64,000 nt of DNA. Source: Kribbella voronezhensis (GTDB taxonomy: Bacteria; Actinomycetota; Actinomycetes; Propionibacteriales; Kribbellaceae). The DNA lies in NCBI RefSeq assembly GCF_004365175.1, contig NZ_SOCE01000003.1, positions 434,001-498,000 on the forward strand, given 5' to 3'. The translations under genes and the position numbers were made by a program. The notes beneath the pieces were generated by a model, which was not told the origin of the DNA, did no database searches, and was given only the letters and a program-made list of their open reading frames with translations. Of this stretch, positions 26,391 to 34,780 are shown piece after piece (position 1 is the stretch's first letter; the number at the start of each line of letters is the position of its first letter).

Positions 26391-26426
26391 CAGCTTCCTG
26401 ATATAAGCAACCTGTCTTCCATGCGC

Positions 26427-26440
26427 TAGGGTGGCAGCCA
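26427..26440 (+). promoter_or_regulatory. leaderless -10 box of the MarR gene
   Basis: TAGGGT (26427-26432) followed by seven bases and the ATG at 26440; no ribosome site is present. Confidence 0.5.
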
Positions 26441-26862
26441 TGACGTATCGACCGGCCGAGGTCGCGCTGGCGGTCAAACGGTTGCAGTACCGGCATCACC
26501 GCGCCCTGAGCCAGGCGCTGGCGCCGCTCGGACTCTCGCTCGTCCAGTGGGACACGCTTCGCCATCTGCACCGCAAGCCGGATGCCTCGCTGCACGACCT
26601 CGCGGTGCTGACCTTCCAGACCGACCAGTCCTTCGGCTCCTTGGCCACCCGGATGGCGGACCGCGGCCTGATCGAGCGGGTGCCAGGGCCGGGCCGGGCA
26701 GTGCGGCATCAGCTCACCGAGGAGGGCGCGCGCCTGCGAGCTGAGGGGCAGCGTGCGGTGGACAAGGTCGTCGAGTCCTCGTTCAAGAGCCTCTCGACCG
26801 CCCAGCTCAACCAGTTGGGCGAGTTGCTCGACCTGGCCCTCGGTGCAGACCCGACCGCCTAG
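26440..26862 (+). CDS. MarR family transcriptional regulator
   Basis: 140 residues. Winged helix: ALAPLGLSLVQWDTLRHLHRKPDASLHDLAVLTFQTDQSFGSLATRMADRGLIERV, wing GPGRAVRHQLTEEG, and a C-terminal dimerisation helix. MarR dimers bind palindromes of 16-20 bases and release them on binding a ligand, often a phenolic compound. The divergent hydrolase is the probable target. The first ATG after TAGGGT was taken as the start, giving a leaderless transcript. Confidence 0.9.
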   Translation: MTYRPAEVALAVKRLQYRHHRALSQALAPLGLSLVQWDTLRHLHRKPDASLHDLAVLTFQTDQSFGSLATRMADRGLIERVPGPGRAVRHQLTEEGARLRAEGQRAVDKVVESSFKSLSTAQLNQLGELLDLALGADPTA

Positions 26863-26877
26863 CAGCCCAGCCGATCG

Positions 26878-27975
26878 TCAGGCTGAAACGAGCTTGGTGG
26901 CTTCCTCGATGGAGTCGACCAGGTGGATGGACGAAGCCATCGGGCGGTCGGCGGCCAACCGCTGGAGGACGTCCCAGACCGGCACCTTCGCGGTCCAGTG
27001 GTCGGTGTCGACCAGAATCATCGGCGTCTGGGTCGCGCGGTCGCCGTAGTAGTTCGGCGTCACCGCCTGGAAGATCTCCTGCACCGTGCCGGCCGCGCCG
27101 GGGAGGTAGATGATGCCGCCGCGCGCCCGGCGGAGCAGGACGTCCTCGCGCTGCGCGTTGGAGAAGTACTTCGCGATCGAGCTCGCGAACACGTTCGGCG
27201 GCTCGTGCCCGTAGAACCAGGTCGGGATCGACACCCCGCCGTCACCCGGGAAGGTCTGCCGTACTGCGAGACCCGCAGCAGCCCAGTCGGCGATCGACGG
27301 CCGGAACCACGGCACCTGGGCCAGCTCACCCAGAACCGTTTCGACCGAAGCATCGTCGTACGCCGCCAGCGATGCACCCAGGTTGGCCGCTTCCATGGCA
27401 CCCGGGCCGCCGCCGGTGGCAACCGTCAGCCCCGAGCGGGCCAGCGTCCGCCCGAGCAGTACCGCGGAACGGTAGTGGGGATCGCCTCGCAGGATCCCGT
27501 GCCCGCCCATCACGCCGACCCAGGGCCGGTCGCCCGGGAGTTCCGCCAGGGCGTCGGCGATCGCGTGATCGTGCAGTGCGGCCGCGAGTGTCCGGCTGGT
27601 GTCGCCGCGCTCGTCCTGCTGCCGCGACCAGGCGTAGATCCGGGCGTCCGGCGTCGCCTCGTACCCCGAGGACAGGCCGGCGTACAACTCGTCGGCGGTG
27701 TACAGGGAACCGCGGTACGGGTCGAAGGGCAACTCGGGGATCGCCGGGAAGATCAGTCCACCGCCGTCGCGGATCCAGGTGGCGGCTTCCTCTTCCAGCG
27801 TGCAGCCGAGGAAGACCGAACCGGCCGGCTTGAGCTTGCGTAGTACCGACGTCCGGTCGACCAGTGGCACGGACTGGACCCGCCAGCCGGTCATCGAGGT
27901 GGCCCCGGCGGCCACGATCCGGTCGAAGTGCTCCAGCGACTCGATATCCACATGTGGAACAGCAGGCATCGTCAC
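26878..27975 (-). CDS. LOG family (lysine decarboxylase-like) nucleotide-binding protein
   Basis: 365 residues. The LOG fold shows VGVMGGHGILRGD, TVATGGGPGAMEAANLGA and YLPGAAGTVQEIFQ, which are the nucleotide-binding and catalytic PGGxGTxxE-type motifs. LOG and PpnN enzymes hydrolyse nucleoside 5'-monophosphates to the base and ribose phosphate. The N-terminal 140 residues are an extension typical of a longer bacterial subgroup. The start was taken as GTG 27975 because TAGGGT (27983-27988) is seven bases upstream, predicting a leaderless mRNA; ATG 27969 is the alternative. It ends 15 bases from the converging MarR gene. Confidence 0.85.
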   Translation of the reverse strand: MTMPAVPHVDIESLEHFDRIVAAGATSMTGWRVQSVPLVDRTSVLRKLKPAGSVFLGCTLEEEAATWIRDGGGLIFPAIPELPFDPYRGSLYTADELYAGLSSGYEATPDARIYAWSRQQDERGDTSRTLAAALHDHAIADALAELPGDRPWVGVMGGHGILRGDPHYRSAVLLGRTLARSGLTVATGGGPGAMEAANLGASLAAYDDASVETVLGELAQVPWFRPSIADWAAAGLAVRQTFPGDGGVSIPTWFYGHEPPNVFASSIAKYFSNAQREDVLLRRARGGIIYLPGAAGTVQEIFQAVTPNYYGDRATQTPMILVDTDHWTAKVPVWDVLQRLAADRPMASSIHLVDSIEEATKLVSA

Positions 27976-27997
27976 GCAGAGCACCCTAGCGCCCGGG

Positions 27998-28873
27998 CTA
28001 GTCCTTCAGGCCCGCATTGATGTCGGCGTTCATCACGTACTTCTGGAAGACCAGGTAGAGGGCCACCAGCGGGATCATCGACAGCACCGACGCGCCGAGC
28101 AGGACCGACCAGTTCACGTTCTCCGCGCCCACGATGGTCGCCACGCCGATCTGGAGGGTGTACTTGCCCGGGTCGTTCAGCACGACCAGCGGCCAGATGT
28201 AGTCGTTCCAGCGCCACTGGAACGAGAAGATCGCCAGCGTCAGCATGATCGGTCTCGACAGCGGCAGCATGATGCGCAGCAACGTCGAGAGCTCTCCCGA
28301 CCCGTCGATGCGGGCCGCCTCCAGCAAGTCGTTCGGCACCGTGAGGAAGAACTGCCGGAACATGAACGTCCCGGTCGCGGTGATCACCGCCGGTACGACG
28401 ACGGCCGACAAACTGTTGTAGAGGTGCAGATCGCGCACCACCAGGAACAGCGGCGCGAGGATGACCTCGCCGGGCAGCATCGTGGTCGCCAGGATGCAGA
28501 GCGCGAACGCCTTGACCCACCAGTTGTTGTACTTCGCCAGCGCGTACCCGCAGGCGGCACTGGCCACGATGGTGAGCACGGTGGCCGAGACCGCGACGAT
28601 CAGCGTGTTGACGAAGTACTTGGCGACGTCGAAGCTCGTCCAGGCCTGGGTGTAGCCCTTGATCGTCGGGTGCTTGGGGAAGAACGTCAGCGGGTACGAG
28701 AACAACTCGCCGGCGGGCTTGAACGAGCTGAGCAGGAACCACAGGACCGGCAGGCCGTACACGGCGACCATCAGCCACATGATGGCCGTCGCCCAGAACT
28801 TCTTGGTGAGGTCTCCGGTCATGCCCTGCTTGACGGGACGGCGAACGGCCGAGGGCGCGGTGGTGGCGGCCAT
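27998..28873 (-). CDS. carbohydrate ABC transporter permease (MalG type)
   Basis: 291 residues, six membrane segments. The EAA loop that docks the ATPase is EAARIDGSGELSTLLRIMLPLSRPI, a clear MalG-like CUT1 motif. It follows the other permease by one base. With the lipoprotein at the head of the operon it forms a sugar importer. No ATPase gene is present; actinomycetes commonly share one MsiK-type ATPase among CUT1 systems, which is probably the case here. Confidence 0.93.
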   Translation of the reverse strand: MAATTAPSAVRRPVKQGMTGDLTKKFWATAIMWLMVAVYGLPVLWFLLSSFKPAGELFSYPLTFFPKHPTIKGYTQAWTSFDVAKYFVNTLIVAVSATVLTIVASAACGYALAKYNNWWVKAFALCILATTMLPGEVILAPLFLVVRDLHLYNSLSAVVVPAVITATGTFMFRQFFLTVPNDLLEAARIDGSGELSTLLRIMLPLSRPIMLTLAIFSFQWRWNDYIWPLVVLNDPGKYTLQIGVATIVGAENVNWSVLLGASVLSMIPLVALYLVFQKYVMNADINAGLKD

Positions 28874-28874
28874 G

Positions 28875-29840
28875 TCAGGACTCCCTGCGCCGGTTGATGA
28901 CGAGTTGCACGATCGCGATGACCATCAGGATCAGCATGAGGACGAACGACGCGGCGCTCGCGTAACCGATCTGCGCTCGCTGGAAGCCCTTGGTGTAGAT
29001 GTACTGGACGATGAGGTTGTTGGCCGTGCCCGGGCCGCCGGCGTTGATCGCCTGGACGAGCGCGTACTCCTTCATCGACCCCAGCACGCTCAGCAGCACC
29101 ACGATGAAGGTCGTCGGCGCGATCGCGGGCAGGGTGATGTTGCGGAACTTGGCCCACGAGCCGGCTCCGTCGAGCGACGCCGCCTCGTAGTACGCCGTCG
29201 GCACGTTCTTCAGGGCCGCGACGAACAGCAGCATGTTGAAGGCCGTGCCGCCCCAGGCCGCGGCGATGATGACGACGAACAGGGACAGGTTCGCGTTCGA
29301 CTGCCAGGGCACCTCCTTGCCGCCCAGTGACGTGATGACGAAGTTGACCAGGCCGAAGTTCTCGCCGAACATCCAGCGCCAGATCACACCGGCGATGATC
29401 GGGGAGATCAGCCAGGGCAGGAAGAAGATGATCCGGGCGACGCTCTTGCCCTTGGTGTAGTCCGTGACCAGCAGTACCGCGGTGCCCAGTGACAGCACGA
29501 TCGTCAGCGGCACCACGCCGGCAGTGAAGGTCACTGTGCGAGTCAGGGCCGAGTAGAAGGCCTTGTCGTTCAGCAGCCGCTGGTAGTTGTCCAGGCCCAC
29601 GTACGGCGCGTCGCCGACGCCGGTGTAGCTGGTGAACGAGTACAGCAGGCCGGTCACCGCAGGCCACACGAAGAACGTGACGAACAACAGCAGATTGACC
29701 GAGATGAGCACCAGCGGCGCCCCGGTGTAGCGGTTCAGTCGTCTGCCCCGCCGCCGAAGCAGGCGCGGTCGTGCGGGCTCCGGCCCACGCCGTACTGCGC
29801 GGCTCGGTGCCTCCGCCGTCGCGTGGATGCTGTCCACCAT
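28875..29840 (-). CDS. carbohydrate ABC transporter permease (MalF type)
   Basis: 321 residues, six membrane segments after a basic N-tail. EAA loop: EAASLDGAGSWAKFRNITLPAIAPTT. ATG at 29840 is preceded by AGGAGAGCAGC. An in-frame start 13 codons upstream lacks this. It lies 71 bases after the binding protein gene. Confidence 0.93.
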   Translation of the reverse strand: MVDSIHATAEAPSRAVRRGPEPARPRLLRRRGRRLNRYTGAPLVLISVNLLLFVTFFVWPAVTGLLYSFTSYTGVGDAPYVGLDNYQRLLNDKAFYSALTRTVTFTAGVVPLTIVLSLGTAVLLVTDYTKGKSVARIIFFLPWLISPIIAGVIWRWMFGENFGLVNFVITSLGGKEVPWQSNANLSLFVVIIAAAWGGTAFNMLLFVAALKNVPTAYYEAASLDGAGSWAKFRNITLPAIAPTTFIVVLLSVLGSMKEYALVQAINAGGPGTANNLIVQYIYTKGFQRAQIGYASAASFVLMLILMVIAIVQLVINRRRES

Positions 29841-29911
29841 GCTGCTCTCCTCGTACTCCGTGCAGTGGACCGCCGGCATCGCTCGCTGCCGGCGGTCCCG
29901 CGATCAGGACG

Positions 29912-31192
29912 TCAGCTCAGTTGCGAGTTGAGACCGTTGACGATGTTGTCGACGGTCTTCTGCACGTCCTGTTCGCCGTTGATGAACTTGGCCATCTCCG
30001 GCTTGGTCGGGTCGTCCTGGACGGCCTTGCCCTCGAGGATGAGCTTGGTGCCGGCAGCCTGGCCCGATGCCGAGATCGGGTCGGCGAGCTCGATCTCCTT
30101 GTTGTAGAGGTCGAACGCGGCCAGCGCGGCCGGGGACTTGAACGGGTACTTCAGCGCGAGTCCGGACTCGACCGACAGGTAGCCGTTGGACTGGGCCAGC
30201 TTGGTGTAGTTCTCCTTCTGGAAGAGGAAGTCCACCCACTTCTTGGCCGCCGAGGCGGTCTTGTCGTTGTTGAAGGCAACGACCTTGCCGCCGAGGTTGA
30301 TGTCGGTGGCCTGCACCGGGCCCGGCGTCGGGACACTGGCCCACTCGAAGCCGGTGATGCCGTCGGCGAAGTCCGGTACCTGCCAGACGCCGGAGTAGTA
30401 GGCCACCACCTGGCCGCTCTTGAACAGCGCGTTCGGATCGGCGCCCGAGGTCCAGACCGACTTCGGCATCACCTTGTCGTCGTTCATCGCCTTGAACTTG
30501 GTCAGCGCGGCGACCGTGGCGTCGTCAGGCTTCTGGTACTTGCCGTCGTCGCCGAGCTGGAAGCCCTTGCCGCCGTTGTTGTAGATGAAGCCCCGGATCC
30601 GGGCGGCGGAGTTGTCGTAGACCAGGTCGTACTTGGCCTTCGTCGCGGTGCGCACCTTGGTCGCCGCCGCGAGGAACTCGTCCCACGTCCAGGTCTTGGC
30701 CGGGTCGGTCGGGAACGGGACTCCGGCCTTGGTGAACAGGCTCTTGTTGATGAACAGGCCGGCCGCGGTGAGGTCGGACGGGATCGCGAGCACCTTGCCG
30801 TCCTGCTCGGTGACCAGGTCCTTGCGGATCTTGTTGGCGTCGTTGTTCGCCGTCGCGCTCAGGTCCTGGAGCTTGTTGATCCAGATGGTGTCGAGCGAGG
30901 GCACGCTGGCGACGTCGGGCAGCGAGTTGGCCTGCGCGGACTGCCGCAACTTGTCCTGGTAGCCGTCGTAGGGCTGGTTGACGACCTCGACCTTGACACC
31001 CTCCTTGGCCTCGAACTCCTTGGCCAGGTCGGTGTAGCCCTGGATCTGGGCCGCGGTCGACAGCCAGAACGTGATCTTCTTGGCGCCGCCCGAGGCCGAG
31101 TCGTCGCCGGAACCGCCACCGCAGGCGGCCAACGCCACCGCGGCCACGACCACCACCGGCAGCCATCGCCAGCGTCGAAGTGAAGTGCTCAT
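29912..31192 (-). CDS. sugar-binding lipoprotein of an ABC importer
   Basis: 426 residues. Lipoprotein signal with lipobox LAAC, Cys at 24, then the solute-binding protein family 1 fold (KKITFWLSTAAQIQGYTDLAKEFEAKEGVKVEVVNQP..., TWTWDEFLAAATKV, GFEWASVPTPGP). Captures a sugar outside the membrane and delivers it to the two permeases. The substrate cannot be told. The operon is probably regulated by a LacI-type protein acting at 31247-31260, although no such regulator is encoded here. Confidence 0.93.
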   Translation of the reverse strand: MSTSLRRWRWLPVVVVAAVALAACGGGSGDDSASGGAKKITFWLSTAAQIQGYTDLAKEFEAKEGVKVEVVNQPYDGYQDKLRQSAQANSLPDVASVPSLDTIWINKLQDLSATANNDANKIRKDLVTEQDGKVLAIPSDLTAAGLFINKSLFTKAGVPFPTDPAKTWTWDEFLAAATKVRTATKAKYDLVYDNSAARIRGFIYNNGGKGFQLGDDGKYQKPDDATVAALTKFKAMNDDKVMPKSVWTSGADPNALFKSGQVVAYYSGVWQVPDFADGITGFEWASVPTPGPVQATDINLGGKVVAFNNDKTASAAKKWVDFLFQKENYTKLAQSNGYLSVESGLALKYPFKSPAALAAFDLYNKEIELADPISASGQAAGTKLILEGKAVQDDPTKPEMAKFINGEQDVQKTVDNIVNGLNSQLS

Positions 31193-31246
31193 CTTGCAGT
31201 CTCCTTGGGGTTCCAGGCGGGCCTTCGTTGGCGTCGGACGCTAGTG

Positions 31247-31260
31247 GGCAAGCGTTTACC
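31247..31260. promoter_or_regulatory. LacI-family-like operator of the sugar importer
   Basis: On the minus strand the site reads GGTAAACGCTTGCC, a palindrome around a central CG matching in five of seven pairs and close to the general LacI/CcpA operator pattern with AAnCGnTT. It lies 55 bases before the binding-protein start. Confidence 0.55.
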
Positions 31261-31335
31261 GCGTCAATAGTCAGGACAAAATTAGGTAGGTTGTTCTGAC
31301 ATTTTCTTGTTATCTCCTCCGTGGATGTTAGCGGT

Positions 31336-31362
31336 ATCACGCCGGGGAGCGTTCCCCGTGAT
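31336..31362. promoter_or_regulatory. two-part palindrome upstream of the aminotransferase
   Basis: Nested inverted repeats: ATCAC (31336-31340) with GTGAT (31358-31362), and GGGGA (31344-31348) with TCCCC (31353-31357). It sits about 90 bases before the aminotransferase start and could be an operator or a leader hairpin. Confidence 0.4.
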
Positions 31363-31449
31363 CGAGTGCTCGCCACGAGTAGCACTGAGACGCGGTCCCG
31401 TAGTACGGCGTACTGTCGGCGAACCGCGCGATGAGGTAATGCTTAGGGC

Positions 31450-32739
31450 ATGACTCATGCGGAGCTCTGGGAGCGTCACAAGGCCGTCATGCCGGACTGG
31501 CTCGCGTTGTACTACGAGGAGCCGATCGAGATCGTCAAGGGATCCGGTCGCCGGGTGACCGACGGCGAGGGGAAGGAGTATCTCGACTTCTTCGCCGGCA
31601 TCCTGACCAACGCGATCGGGTACGACATCGCCGAGATCTCGGACGCGGTCCGGGAGCAGTTGGCCAGCGGCATCGCGCACACCTCGACGGTGTACCTGAT
31701 CCGGCGGCAGATCGAGCTGGCCGAGAAGATCGCCGAGTTGTCCGGGATCCCGGACGCCAAGGTCTTCTTCACCAACTCCGGCACCGAGGCGAACGAGGCG
31801 GCCCTCCTGCTGGCCACGCAGAAGCGACGCTCGAACCAGGTGCTGGCGCTGCGCAACTCGTACCACGGGCGGGCGTTCGGCACCGTCGCGATCACCGGCA
31901 ACCGCGGCTGGTCCGCCAGCAGCCTCTCACCGGTGAACGTGCAGTACGCGCAGGGCGCGTACCGGTATCGCAGCCCGTTCAAGGACCTGCCGGACGCGGA
32001 GTACATCAAGGTCTGCGCGGACGACCTGCGCGAGGTCATCCAGACCACCACGGCCGGCGACGTGGCCTGCATGATCGTGGAGCCGATCCAGGGCGTCGGC
32101 GGCTTCTCGTCCCCGCCCGACGGCCTCTACGCCGCGTTCAAGGAGGTGCTCGACGAGTTCGGCATCCTGCTCATCTCCGACGAGGTACAGACCGGGTGGG
32201 GCCGCACCGGCGACCACTTCTGGGGGATCCAGGCGCACGATGTGGTGCCGGACGCGATGACGTTCGCGAAGGGCCTCGGCAACGGGTTCGCCATCGGGGG
32301 TGTGGTCGCGACGCCCGCGCTGATGGACAGCCTGAGCGCGAACTCGCTGTCGACGTTCGGTGGCAACCCGATCTCGACCACCGCGGCGAAGGCGACCATC
32401 GACTACCTGCTCGACCACGACCTGCAGGCGAACGCGGCCAAGCGCGGTGCCCAGTTGATGGACGGTCTGCGGGGCATCTCGGAGGAGTTCCCCGAGTTGG
32501 GCGACGTCCGCGGGAAGGGCCTGATGCTGGCGGCCGAGATCGTCATGCCAGAGGACAACAAGCCGGACCCGGCCGCCACGGCGAAGCTGCAGCAGGAGAC
32601 CAAGAACCGCGGCCTGCTGATCGGCAAGGGCGGCCTCTACGGCAACGTCCTGCGGATGGCACCGCCGATGACCCTGACCGAGGAAGAGACCACCGAGGCG
32701 CTGGAGATCATCCGCGACTCCTTCAACACCCTGCGCTGA
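31450..32739 (+). CDS. class-III PLP-dependent aminotransferase
   Basis: 429 residues, fold type I. Motifs: FFAGILTNAIGYD near the N-terminus, FFTNSGTEANEAALLLA (phosphate cup), NSYHGRAFGT, ISDEVQTGWGRTG with the PLP-contacting Asp, and catalytic Lys in MTFAKGLGNGFAIGG. Closest in flavour to the AGXT2/beta-alanine-pyruvate and 4-aminobutyrate group; the exact amino donor is uncertain. A TAATGC hexamer stands seven bases before the ATG, so the mRNA may be leaderless. Its stop abuts the converging kinase gene. Confidence 0.88.
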   Translation: MTHAELWERHKAVMPDWLALYYEEPIEIVKGSGRRVTDGEGKEYLDFFAGILTNAIGYDIAEISDAVREQLASGIAHTSTVYLIRRQIELAEKIAELSGIPDAKVFFTNSGTEANEAALLLATQKRRSNQVLALRNSYHGRAFGTVAITGNRGWSASSLSPVNVQYAQGAYRYRSPFKDLPDAEYIKVCADDLREVIQTTTAGDVACMIVEPIQGVGGFSSPPDGLYAAFKEVLDEFGILLISDEVQTGWGRTGDHFWGIQAHDVVPDAMTFAKGLGNGFAIGGVVATPALMDSLSANSLSTFGGNPISTTAAKATIDYLLDHDLQANAAKRGAQLMDGLRGISEEFPELGDVRGKGLMLAAEIVMPEDNKPDPAATAKLQQETKNRGLLIGKGGLYGNVLRMAPPMTLTEEETTEALEIIRDSFNTLR

Positions 32740-32740
32740 A

Positions 32741-33646
32741 CTACCCGGCCGCCGCGTGGTCCTCGAGGACCTCTTCGATCACGCGGCGGTTGGTGGCGAC
32801 GCTCTCCTCGTCCGTCTCGAGGTCGGCAGCCATGACGATCAACGCCTTCCACAGCGCCCACCCACGCGCCCGTGCCCAGGTGCCTGCGTCCTGATCGACC
32901 GTACGGCGGAATGCCTCGCGCGCGGCCCCGTCGAACATGGTCCACGAGATCACCAGGTCGCACGCGGGGTCGCCGACCCCCGAAGTACCGAAGTCGATCA
33001 CCGCTGACAGACGCCCGTCCACGACAAGAAGGTTGCCACTGGCAATGTCTCCGTGGAACCACTTCGGCGGCCCGTCGTACACCGACCCGATCGCAGCTTC
33101 CCAGACCTCAGCCGCGGCAGCGGTGTCGACGTGTCCCTCGAGTACTTCGAGCGCTCGGCGAGTCTCGCTGTTGTAGTACACCGGCGGCGCACCCCGATGG
33201 AAACTGTGCGCCCCGGCGACTGGCCCGTCGGTGACATCACACCTCTGCAAGGCCCGAACGAACTCGCCAACCTCGGTCGCGAACTCGACCAGATCCTCGA
33301 TCCGCTCCGGCGCCGACGTCTCCCCGTCCAGCCATCGCCGAACCGACCAGTTGAACCCGTACCCCTCACCCGGAACCCCCTTACCCAGGGGTTCCGGGAC
33401 CGCAACCGGCAACTGCGGCGCCAGCACCGGCAGCCACCGATCCTCTTTGTCCACAGCAGGCGCGTACGCCGCGGCCGTCGGCAGCCGAACCGTCATCGAG
33501 TCACCGAGGCGATAGGTCCGGTTGTCCCACCCATCGACCTTGACCGGCTCGACCGGCAGGTCGCCCCACTGCGGAAACTGCGCCTTCACCAACCGCCGAA
33601 CCAACCCGGCATCGATCCCGGCACGCCCATCCGCCTTCGAATTCAT
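32741..33646 (-). CDS. aminoglycoside phosphotransferase-family protein
   Basis: 301 residues with the APH/choline-kinase fold: GWDNRTYRLGDSMTVRLPTA (nucleotide loop), catalytic HGDIASGNLLV and metal-binding AVIDFGTSGVGDPACDL. Such proteins phosphorylate small hydroxyl compounds; few of the chromosomal ones give resistance. The substrate here is unknown. ATG 33646 chosen over one 12 codons upstream because the upstream residues do not fit the family. Confidence 0.88.
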   Translation of the reverse strand: MNSKADGRAGIDAGLVRRLVKAQFPQWGDLPVEPVKVDGWDNRTYRLGDSMTVRLPTAAAYAPAVDKEDRWLPVLAPQLPVAVPEPLGKGVPGEGYGFNWSVRRWLDGETSAPERIEDLVEFATEVGEFVRALQRCDVTDGPVAGAHSFHRGAPPVYYNSETRRALEVLEGHVDTAAAAEVWEAAIGSVYDGPPKWFHGDIASGNLLVVDGRLSAVIDFGTSGVGDPACDLVISWTMFDGAAREAFRRTVDQDAGTWARARGWALWKALIVMAADLETDEESVATNRRVIEEVLEDHAAAG

Positions 33647-33712
33647 TCCGGCAGTCTCCGGCCGGAGCGGCGATCCACGCAACGCGATTTCTGCCCGGCG
33701 GCCCCTGGAGCC

Positions 33713-34138
33713 TCAGCCGGTGCAGCCCTTGCAGGGCAGGTAGCCGAGATCCTCCTCGTAGACGTTCTTCCAGTTGCCATAGGTATAGGTGATCTTCGCG
33801 TAGGTGTAGTTGCCACGCCTGTCGTTGGGCTTCGGCATACTCGGCGCGGACGTCTTGATCGTGTGTGTGCCGGTCTTCACATTGCCCTCCGAGTAGACCC
33901 ACCACTCGCCGTTGACGTAAACGTCCATCCGCCAATGTGCTTTGACCGTCGCGCACTCCCCGGTCACGACGACGGTGCCGCTGCGGCCCGCCGTGGACGT
34001 CTGCCAGGCGGCCCCGGTCGAACCGCAGAACTCGGTCCCCGAGACGTCGGTGCCACCGGCAACGCCGACGCCTGGGGCGACTGCCATCAGTGCCAGACCG
34101 GTCAGGGTGGCGATGATGAATCGCTTGGTCGTGTGCAT
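33713..34138 (-). CDS. secreted protein of unknown function (C-terminal CxxC)
   Basis: 141 residues. Signal peptide MHTTKRFIIATLTGLALMAVAPGVGVAG, then a small beta-rich domain with aromatic repeats (WRMDVYVNGEWWVYSEG, YTYAKITYTYGNWK) and a terminal CKGCTG; two other Cys (in EFCGS and GECAT) could form a disulphide. I recognise no family. GGTGAG lies before this ATG; an ATG seven codons upstream is possible. It follows the next gene by 24 bases, so the two are probably cotranscribed. Confidence 0.75.
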   Translation of the reverse strand: MHTTKRFIIATLTGLALMAVAPGVGVAGGTDVSGTEFCGSTGAAWQTSTAGRSGTVVVTGECATVKAHWRMDVYVNGEWWVYSEGNVKTGTHTIKTSAPSMPKPNDRRGNYTYAKITYTYGNWKNVYEEDLGYLPCKGCTG

Positions 34139-34161
34139 CTTCTGCTCACCGTTTCTCATGG

Positions 34162-34590
34162 TCAGGGTGCGGCGGTCTTGAAGCAGGCGTTTCGCGATTC
34201 CGAATCGATCAGGGTCTTGTCGAAGTAGTAGAGCTCCGACGTGGCCGAGACGCAGGCGGACTTCTTCTGGCTCGCCGCGGTGGCCGGCACGATCGTGCGG
34301 TTGTCGTACGGATCGGTGCGGTAGCCGGTGTTCTCACTGGCGAAGTGCTTGGTCAGTGGCCGGTCGTAGATCTGCAGGTCGTACCGCTTGAAGTAGCTCG
34401 CCGGTGAGCACTTCATCGAGGTGGTGACGACCCACCACCCGCCGGTCTGGTCATTGTCGAAAACGTAGCTGATCGAGATCGGGCTGCATTGTGCCGTGGT
34501 GGCGGCGGGTGCCGCCGCGGCCGTACCTGCGGTGATCAGTGGTAGCAGTGCCACCGCGGCGAATGCCGAAAGCGCTGAGCGCGCACGCAT
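34162..34590 (-). CDS. secreted protein of unknown function (four cysteines)
   Basis: 142 residues. Signal peptide with hydrophobic core AFAAVALLPLITAGTAAAAPA, mature part with four cysteines (QCSP, KCSP, ACVS, ACFK) able to form two disulphides. No family recognised. AAAGGACGAAGAC precedes the ATG. It heads a two-gene unit with the other unknown secreted protein. Confidence 0.75.
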   Translation of the reverse strand: MRARSALSAFAAVALLPLITAGTAAAAPAATTAQCSPISISYVFDNDQTGGWWVVTTSMKCSPASYFKRYDLQIYDRPLTKHFASENTGYRTDPYDNRTIVPATAASQKKSACVSATSELYYFDKTLIDSESRNACFKTAAP

Positions 34591-34780
34591 GTCTTCGTCC
34601 TTTCACTGGGGAGCCGGCCGGTTACGGCCTGTTGCGCCAGTGTTGCCCTAGGCAAGGATTACTGTCCACGCAGCGTCGCCGGGTTGCAGGAAGTGGCAGA
34701 CCGAAAGGGCGTCCGAGACACAAATGAAACAGCTACCCAGGGAAGACCCATGGGTAGCTGTAACAAAGATGTGCAGCGGT
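34591..34780 (-). other. intergenic stretch with a palindrome and the glu-operon terminator
   Basis: 190 bases between gluD and the secreted-protein pair, all read on the minus strand. TTGCCCTAGGCAA (34643-34655) is a perfect palindrome with a three-base centre about 55 bases upstream of the secreted-protein start, a possible operator. The rest contains the terminator listed separately. Confidence 0.45.
34729..34761 (-). terminator. rho-independent terminator of the gluABCD operon
   Basis: Perfect 11-base-pair stem (ACAGCTACCCA at 34729-34739, TGGGTAGCTGT at 34751-34761). Read on the minus strand it starts 20 bases past the gluD stop and is followed by TTTCATTTG. Confidence 0.85.

Noticed and set aside
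27986-28001. CTAGC...GCTAG hairpin at the end of the sugar importer
   Set aside because: Only five base pairs, and it overlaps both a stop codon and the LOG promoter; too weak to call a terminator.
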